DNA from: Melampsora larici-populina 98AG31
Lineage: Eukaryota > Basidiomycota > Pucciniomycetes > Pucciniales > Melampsoraceae
DNA length: 64,000 nucleotides
Direction of reading: 5' to 3'
NCBI RefSeq assembly: GCF_000204055.1
Contig: NW_006768810.1
Span: 369,697 to 433,696 of the forward strand
In this document: positions 57,226-64,000 of the stretch, in pieces
How the letters are laid out: every line of letters starts with the position of its first letter
Numbering within the stretch: the stretch's first letter is position 1
Translations under genes and position numbers: made by a program
Notes under the pieces: generated by a model
Database searches by the model: none
What the model was told of the DNA's origin: nothing
Seen by the model: the letters and a program-made list of their open reading frames with translations, nothing else

Positions 57226-60200
57226 AAATATCTTCACAACCACAAAGGGAATTCTTCCAGAAGCAAAAAATTTAACTAATTAAAAAGAAGACTATCAACC
57301 ATTGAGACAATATCATGAAACCCTCATATGAGAAAACCCAGGCAAAGGCAAAAACAAACCCACATATCCCAGTCAATAGTACCAAATAAGAATACCCTTC
57401 TAGCCAGATGTATGAGTTTCAAAATTTACCAATGATCTTATGACTGGTGTAGAACTTGTAAACCAACAAGGGTTATACAGAGCATGAAATGAGTGATCTA
57501 CCAATAAGAGACTAGTAGAAGATGTCTAAAGACTGCCCTCCTAAAACAAGAAAATCAGAAAGCGGAACTTCTGTTGAATTGAGTACTGATAAGTCTCAAA
57601 AGAGAAATATATCTTAACTGAATTTCAAAGTACCAAAAAGCACAATATATTTTTGATATTATTCCCAAAAGACTGTATAAGTCACAACACTTCAAGTTCA
57701 ACACTAAAGTAACTATCTCTTTATAGCTATAATGATGGTTGTATTTAAATGACCGGGTACTATTAAAATAAGTTTATGATGATAAACAAAATGAAAATGT
57801 TGGAAATGATAAAGAAAAAAGGGGAACAACAACAAAAATTAGCCTTCTGATACTATATAACACCTATTACAATGGTCAACAGCCTCAAAAACCAACAAAA
57901 ACTGTCACAAAATCCCTCATAATCCCTCTGATGTAATCCCATGATGTGATTATTACAAATGAATGATTTGATTTGAGCTGTGAAACTGATTGGTTGATGT
58001 TTATAAATGATAAACAAATCTTATTGTGATGAATACAGGTGATTTTTTTCCTCATAACCATAGCTGAAAACCAATGTTAGATTTTTGACTTTTTTGTCAA
58101 GTGCTCCAATTGTTGATTACTAAAGCCCATATTGTAGATCTCACAATATTGATCCATAATTGGCCTAATGTGACTTACTTCTGATTTGTGATGAATAGGT
58201 TATTGAGTTGTAAAGATTGATTAAATAAGCTTTTTGTCATGTAAATGTTGCCACATGTGTGTATGTAAGCGCAAAAGTCAAAATTCACACCATTCCCTTT
58301 GATTCCTTGTGAAGTTTCCACAAATGCTCTGGTACTATTGGTTTACAGGTTGTACATTATGAAATTGAACATTCTTTGACAATTGAGCTATTACTCATCT
58401 TGACCTGACATGTTTTGACACATGTAATTACAGCTGTTCCAACAAAGATTGATTTTTTTGAAAATCTTGCCAATGTGCAAAACCCGGGTTTTGTCCCTCA
58501 CTTGATTTTGTCTCTCCGCTAATTGGAAGAATACAGGAAATAATAAACCTGTAATCAAGTTTTGTCTGTGGTTTTAGCCGCTGCGGAGACAACTTTCTCC
58601 AAAAAAAAGTTGTCAACCTTTCTTGAAACAGCTGTAGCTGAAAACCTTCATATTGGACAATTTTCACACCTTTTCACCTCTTTTGACATCTAAGATTGAT
58701 TTCTTCTTCATCATAAGATCACTTTTGATCAATACATTCATAAGAATAACCTTAAAAATTACGCTAAAAACTCTTGGCACCATTAAATCCCTCAATCACA
58801 TCATTACAGATGTATTAATCCGGTAGTATCTTGTTTACCATCCTCAAATTTCCCTATTTCTTGAATACTTTCACTCCTCTCTTATCAATACTCATGATTA
58901 AAGTTGCTGCTGACTGATATTACCATTTCGTTGCATAATTTAACCTTCTTAAACTATCAAATCAATTACTGATACCCTAAAAATCCTTTACCACCTGATA
59001 TACCAAAATTTTCAACTTTTTTTATGGATTTTCTTATCTGTCTTCTTTTTGATTACGATCCTATGATCAAAATTAAATGATTTTAATGTAAATAACTGAT
59101 TATTATATAATGATGATTTATAATCAAATTGAAATAATATTGCAAAAAATATTAGAAACACAACTTTTGCCCTAAAACTACCAAATTAACTACTGATGAA
59201 AAAAAAAACAATTTTTCTTGATTAACCCTATAAATTGATCACCACACCAGACTAGCCATAACCACAAGCTGTTCCAACTCAAAAAATGAAGTACAAAAGG
59301 AAGCCCCTCCTACCAAGAAACCAAAAGACTCACTTTCTCCCTCACCTTTCATTTCTAGTCACCCAAAGAAGAATTCCTTGTTATAAGAGATCCAGTTAGA
59401 TAAACTGCAAGATATCCAGTCCCAATTCTTTGAAAACTTGTAGCCCTTGAGAAGCAACAATCACCATTTCTTCTAAACTCCAATTATTTAATCCTTCATC
59501 ATTGAACAAACTTCATTGTTGTCCCATTGTAATTGTACTTTCTGCCTACTTTGTCAATATTAGATATCTCATTAATTGATATTCTTTAGGAAAAACCACA
59601 ACCCCTTTCCTACTTGCCTTCCAAGTTTAGTAAATTTACTTGGTCTAATACCACTGGTTTTGCAGCACAACTCTGACAAGTTCCCTGAGACTCAACTCAG
59701 GCTATTTTTGCTATATCTTTGAATCTTCAAGAAAACAACTTCAGCTCAGAATTAGACCGTTTTTCTCTGTTAAACTACAGTGGGCTGTTGTAAGTAATCC
59801 TCTTTATCACATAACAATCAGAATTACATTCTTACCAACATCTTAAATAATTCGCAATTAGGTATTATACAACAACCAACTAATTAGATCCTACGTGAAC
59901 AATAGGATCTCTTGTCATGATACTTACTGTAAACAGATCCACTAGACCACTTAACCTATTACAAAGTTGCCACCCTGACAGCTATTCCCCTAAAGTGTGA
60001 TATTTTCCCTATATTTTCTAACTTATGTTAGATATATGGAAACTTTCTTGTTCTTTTTTTTAATGAAAAAGTGCCAGTATATGGCAGGATGACTTGTCTG
60101 AGGCTTTTCCTGAACTCTAAACACACTGGTTTGTGCTTGAGAAACATGATCTGGTTGGGTCACTGTCACCTGGGTGTGATTATTGGGTGGGGTTGTGACC

Positions 60201-60637
60201 AAACCCTGAGCCCACCCGGCTGAATCTGCCTTACACTATCAGCAAGCTAGACAGTATGTAGTTGCCCCAAGACACTGAAACCTAACATGATGATAGTGAA
60301 AAATCCCCATGGATGCTTCAGCTACCTGTTGTGCCTGGTCTTCCAGCCCTTTTCCCACTGCACAAGGATATGCAAAGTTGGCAGAAAGGCCTCACTTTAT
60401 CCAACTCAAATCTTTATTTAGTTTCATGTTATTCTATCTCAAATATTTATTTACCTCTATATTCCATTCTAATTCGCTGATCAATTACTTTGTAATAAAT
60501 TTCAATACTTTGATCATTTTAAAATGCCTAATATCCCAACCATTCACTTATCAGTCCAAGTCCTCCACTCATTTGCACCTTCTGCTGTTTCTGATTCAAT
60601 TTCAAGCACTCCCATCAGCAGTATTTATTCATCTCAA
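57226..60637. other. 3.4 kb of AT-rich DNA without a supported gene
   Basis: Frames such as 58667-58428 and 60309-60731 have no motifs or exon borders. No inverted-repeat boundaries were recognised by eye. Confidence 0.5.
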
Positions 60638-61395
60638 TCAATCTCCAAAGTTAGTAAGGAAAGCGCCGCTACTGGCCAATCTCCCTGGGTTTGGTAGTAT
60701 TTTGCCTCTGAAGACATCAATGGTACAATGAAGAGCATCTTTGGAGCCAAGGATGGGCTCTTCAATGGCCCACTTTTTACTGTTGACAATCCCAAGGTGC
60801 CTGTGAATGTTTCGAAGTCTGAAAGCACGGGTTATAGGAACAAGGCCTGATGAAAAGCACGAGGCTTTTGATAAGCTACTCTGCACAACCAACAACTCTA
60901 AGTAAAAGTCTTCTGACCTATAGACAGGTTCAGAATAGCAGATTAGACTGTTAGTTAAAGTTATCTAAGGCTTCGATAACTGATCTTCGGACGAGTGCAA
61001 GAGACAGAAGTTCTCTTCCCAAAGATAAATTTATTCACCTGATAAAAAGCACAAGGCTTTTGATAAGCTACTCTGCACAACCAACAACTCTAAGTAAAAG
61101 TCTTCTGACCTACAACATCAAGAACAAGTTATTAGAAGACAGTTAGAGGAACAAATTAGAATAGAGATGTACCTATAGACAGGTTCAGAATAGCAGATTA
61201 GACTGTTAGTTGAAGTTATCTAAGGCTTCGATAACTGATCTTCGGACGAGTGCAAGAGACAGAAGCTACACAAGTCAAACAGAAAGTATGAAATAGGAAA
61301 AAATATAATATGAAGGCACAGTTGCTAATAATAGAATTGGTAATAAGATAGTGAAACGAAAAAGGTGAAATTTACGTACTTCTCTTCCCAAAGAT
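60638..61395 (-). other. Unknown minus-strand transcription unit with a spliced tandem copy
   Basis: Minus-strand order: parent segment (61395-61038) interrupted by two GT-AG introns (61379-61266, 114 nt; 61172-61110, 63 nt), then about 13 bp, then a copy (61025-60848) lacking exactly both introns. The frame then continues through SSGLVPITRAFRLRNIHRHL to stop at 60638, with KWAIEEPILGSKDALHC inside. The parent exon ends atcag before GTGAAT, and the copy ends atcag before GCC. Splicing between them would skip the copy and keep frame. The upstream part of the frame has stops, so coding status is uncertain. No family recognised. Confidence 0.5.
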
Positions 61396-61586
61396 GGGGA
61401 AAAGAGAAGTACAGTGGAGTGGAAAGGATTAGTATAAGTAAGTGAAAATATTTGACTTGATTGATTGGGGTGATGTTAATGTAACTCTTTTCATTTTTTC
61501 TCAAAGTGAATCTTCTTGCTCTTCTTTCAATATGATGAATTTAATCTTTTGATGTGCTTGAATCTGCTTACGTCAATTGGTGTTTT
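61396..61586. other. Short intergenic stretch
   Basis: Nothing recognised. Confidence 0.4.
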
Positions 61587-61790
61587 CAACAGTGCCCATT
61601 GTGCTTTGCAACATAAAGCTTGTGGTGAACAAACACACCACGTAGTAGTAAGTCAATGGTCTGCCATCTCTTGCAGTCCCATTGTGAGAAAAGCATGTCA
61701 ATTTCCAATGACAGGCTGAAAATTATCTTGATAAAGTGCTCAAATGATTGAGTTGCTAAAGATTTGGAGGGCTGGTAAAATATATATTCA
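61587..61790 (+). pseudogene. RING-gene relic
   Basis: Encodes HKACGEQTHHVV, a gtaagtcaatgg donor-like site, then SCSPIVRKACQFPM, parallel to the RING end CCPICRRKFKLPLPM. Adjacent gaaaattatcttgataaagt...gttgctaaagatttg resembles 54330-54365 of the intact gene. Exons are out of their original order and broken. Confidence 0.5.
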
Positions 61791-61856
61791 AACAATGAAC
61801 TATACAAAAGAGTGGCTACAACTATCCTAAGCTTCATCTTCCAATGGATGTTGTTA

Positions 61857-62542
61857 GAGCATCCACTATGTTGAGGGTGTTTTATCGTAAATTTTGCGGT
61901 CCTGATCGCAAAATTTAATCATGCGTGTTGTAGCTAAGTTGTTAACCGCATGAAATCCACTATGGGATGATGTAACGTAGGATTTAACTACGATAATCTG
62001 TTCTTAGAACACTATACACGCTATGGCAAAGTCGAGACTTGAATTGAAGTATCTTACCACACCTCACCCAGCTCACTTCTATGATGATGACTACCTTGGT
62101 AGCCAGAAAGAACCAAAATGATGGCTTCAGGTGTTGACAATGAGCATCGAGCTTTCTCACATCTTGCTCGATCTTGGTGAAATCAATCGCACGGAATCAC
62201 TTTTTTTTAAAACAAAATGCGTTTTTTTTAGCAAATTCAGAGTAAACAGCTACCATCAACAAGCTGTGATTTTGAGGGACGAGGGAAGATTTTGATTGAA
62301 GGTGGTGAGTGCAGAGTGGGATGGATACAGATAGATCATTTGATGGCTGTTGACCAATTTGATGCGCCAAAAGTCTACGATAAATCAAGTCGTAGGCTTG
62401 CGTAGATTTGAACAAGGGGAGTGCAAGATTTGACGCAGTCGTACGGACCGCATGTCTAAAACAGGTCCATAGTAGACCTGTCTGGATTTTAGCGTTATTC
62501 TAACGCTAAATCACATCGTTAACGCACCCATAGTGGATGCTC
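61857..62542. mobile_element. Harbinger/Tourist-like MITE (686 bp, TTA duplication)
   Basis: Terminal repeats gagcatccactatg at both ends, directly flanked by TTA (61854-61856 and 62543-62545). A 3-bp TTA duplication is the mark of PIF/Harbinger elements. The interior has more inverted motifs (atccactatgggatg) and no transposase. It could be mobilised by a Harbinger transposase such as that at 4519-5965, though their ends could not be compared. Confidence 0.78.
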
Positions 62543-62559
62543 TTACCTGGAGAGAAGAT

Positions 62560-63110
62560 TAGTGCAGATAGTGATGGTCTTTTGATGGTGGCTAGCTAGA
62601 TAGATACAACATCACACAAGCTACATCGTCAGCTTATGTCTTTCACTTGATCATCAAGTTTGGGGGCTGAGCATGTCTGATCTCATTTGGTGAAGCCCAA
62701 ATGCTTACTCGCCTCAGTCAGGACATGTCTAACGGACAACTTTTGAGACAACACATTCAAATCACTAGTATATATGTGCTGCATGGGGCAAAGTCGTCAA
62801 TTTCCTCAATCTGCATAATGAAAAGACGACTCAATTGCTAACAATTTTTGTTTTACTAGTACATGCTACAAGTGCAAGATGAAAAGGAAAAAAAGAGGAG
62901 AAAAATACAATCGATTCTTACGATAAGATTTTAAAAAATTCATAATAGCGTCACAAAGAACGATAACGAAAATCAATTATGTGCGCTATACGATCTCAAT
63001 CAACAAAGGTGTTCAGAGATCAATCGGCATCATGTCGAGCCGCGGGGAAGCGCCCGTGTAACTCAGTGGGCATTTTCTTGATCTGCAACAGAGGGAAGGA
63101 GTGGTTAGTT
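62560..63110. repeat. Parental copy of the duplicated segment found at 50970-51580
   Basis: Last exon and downstream flank of the small membrane-protein gene. Similarity to 50970-51580 is patchy but collinear, in the same orientation. Confidence 0.55.
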
Positions 63111-63673
63111 GAAATGAACGTCATGTTTAATCGGCACTTGTAGAATTGAATCAAACTAACAGGGTAGACACCACTGCTGATGGCCGGTGGCGCTTCCTTG
63201 ATTTCACCAGTAACTTGGTCTTTGTACAAGTACTTGTAGCGAGCCACTCGGTCCTAGTAAGGATGGCCAAACGATACAAAATAGATAGATTAGCATTGGG
63301 TCATTTGTTTGTCTTCAGGAAGGGAAAGTACGAACCTTATTGGTGGCATCACGCTCATTCTTGACTTGCCAAGGTTGTTGAACAGGCGCGAAAGCGCGTT
63401 CAGCTGGTTGTCCACGTGTCTAAAAACAAATGGAAAGTATTGATTAATAAGTGAAGAAAGGAAAGCCTGAAGAGATGGGCACATACTGGAAGCCATGAAC
63501 CACCCCAAACACCAGCAGTGATGATAGTGGTACCTATGATGGCGCCAAGTGGAAGTAAAGAGCCGGATCTGAAAAGCAAGAGAAAATGAAGGATTTTAGC
63601 TATGGTTGTAACGATCAACACAAGAAGGGTTGGTAACTGACTTTCGAGCGATGTTGACTACAGTGGCAGACAT
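63020..63673 (-). CDS. Small single-pass membrane protein of unknown function
   Basis: Five exons (63673-63642, 63568-63487, 63419-63336, 63253-63161, 63082-63020) close in phase to 117 residues. A basic N-terminus MSATVVNIARKSG is followed by one membrane helix (LLPLGAIIGTTIITAGVWGG), then a hydrophilic tail with KYLYKDQVTGEIKEAPPAIS and the end KKMPTELHGRFPAARHDAD. The short basic N-terminus plus single helix would suit a mitochondrial inner-membrane or respiratory-complex accessory subunit, but I do not recognise the family. A decayed copy of its 3' end lies at 51.4 kb, supporting its reality as an older gene. Confidence 0.75.
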
Positions 63674-64000
63674 TTTAGTGAAGTTTGATTGGAGGTGAGG
63701 TTTTTGATGGAGGTTTGGTTGGGATGAAGGTAAAGAAAAGAAGAAGACAGACAGATGACTCTTTATAAGGCAAACAAAGATCAGTTTATCACAAGCCTGA
63801 TGAAAAAGCTCAAATCAAGTTCATCAAAGACGTCACTTGGCAGAGAGCATCCAAAGAATGAAACTGTAGCGATCGCGAGGGGAAAAGAAGGGAAAGCAGG
63901 GACTGAAGAAAGGAAATACATAAGTTGAATGATTTAGACTCTGCACATGACAAATGTTACATCACTCTCAAATTGGTTAAACATTAATCTTCGAACCCTT
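63674..64000. other. Upstream region of the small membrane-protein gene
   Basis: Purine-rich leader and AT-rich promoter DNA, with no gene seen. Confidence 0.4.

Noticed and set aside
60309..60731. 140-residue plus-strand frame
   Set aside because: No motif, low complexity, and partly antisense to the better minus-strand frame at 60638-60895.
1..64000. tRNA, rRNA, CRISPR, and LTR or non-LTR retrotransposon genes
   Set aside because: No cloverleaf, rRNA, spaced repeat array, reverse transcriptase, integrase or gag motif was seen by eye. A covariance-model scan was not possible.

Overview
The window looks like nuclear DNA of a basidiomycete, most likely a rust fungus (Pucciniales, Melampsora/Puccinia-like). 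This rests on many short GT-AG introns of about 50-110 nt, AT-rich intergenic DNA crowded with transposons and gene relics, a six-cysteine small secreted protein, and a predicted secreted RING-finger protein. The species assignment is inference; no search was run. No tRNA, rRNA, CRISPR, bacterial, reverse-transcriptase or integrase features were seen.

Layout. 0-6 kb: a two-gene PIF/Harbinger transposon (Myb/SANT-like partner on +, DDE transposase on -, convergent). 6.36-8.71 kb: a gene-less element with about 230-bp terminal inverted repeats. 8.84-15.74 kb: a 6.9-kb element with 215-226-bp terminal inverted repeats and a perfect 9-bp target duplication. It carries a RecQ-like helicase gene and, convergent and overlapping at the 3' ends, a DUF6589-type gene broken by two in-frame TGA codons. 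It is inserted exactly at the start codon/5' end of the next gene. 15.8-17.5 kb: a disordered/coiled-coil protein. 19.2-19.8 kb: a small secreted cysteine-rich protein. 21.7-23.7 kb: an MCM-like relic, then ribosomal protein uL3 (RPL3). 24.2-30.1 kb: a transposon and relic belt with a decayed DDE transposase, foldback elements and tandem repeats.

30.8-31.4 kb: PAM16, with an intron directly after the ATG. 32.6-34.6 kb: an unknown disordered protein. 37.8-40.0 kb: a bromodomain/BAH protein resembling the RSC1/RSC2 remodeller subunits. 41.2-42.3 kb: a six-exon unknown protein. 45.0-47.0 kb: a membrane-anchored GH15 glucoamylase. 48.4-49.5 kb: a Ser/His-rich protein. 51.0-52.5 kb: a decayed segmental duplicate of the gene at 63 kb, followed by nested inverted-repeat elements. 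53.4-55.3 kb: the secreted RING protein, with decayed relatives at 40.5, 57.1 and 61.6 kb. 55.5-57.0 kb: an element with an 8-bp target duplication. 60.8-61.4 kb: an intron-containing segment beside its own precisely spliced copy. 61.9-62.5 kb: a TTA-flanked Harbinger-type MITE. 63.0-63.7 kb: a small membrane protein.

The strongest candidate for an undescribed system is the RecQ-like/DUF6589 element, which also appears to have shed miniature derivatives (40.7 and 51.9 kb). Housekeeping genes (RPL3, PAM16, the RSC-like gene, GH15) sit as islands among mobile DNA. Exon joins were made by hand from GT/AG sites and phase. Where a join could not be resolved, the entry says so.
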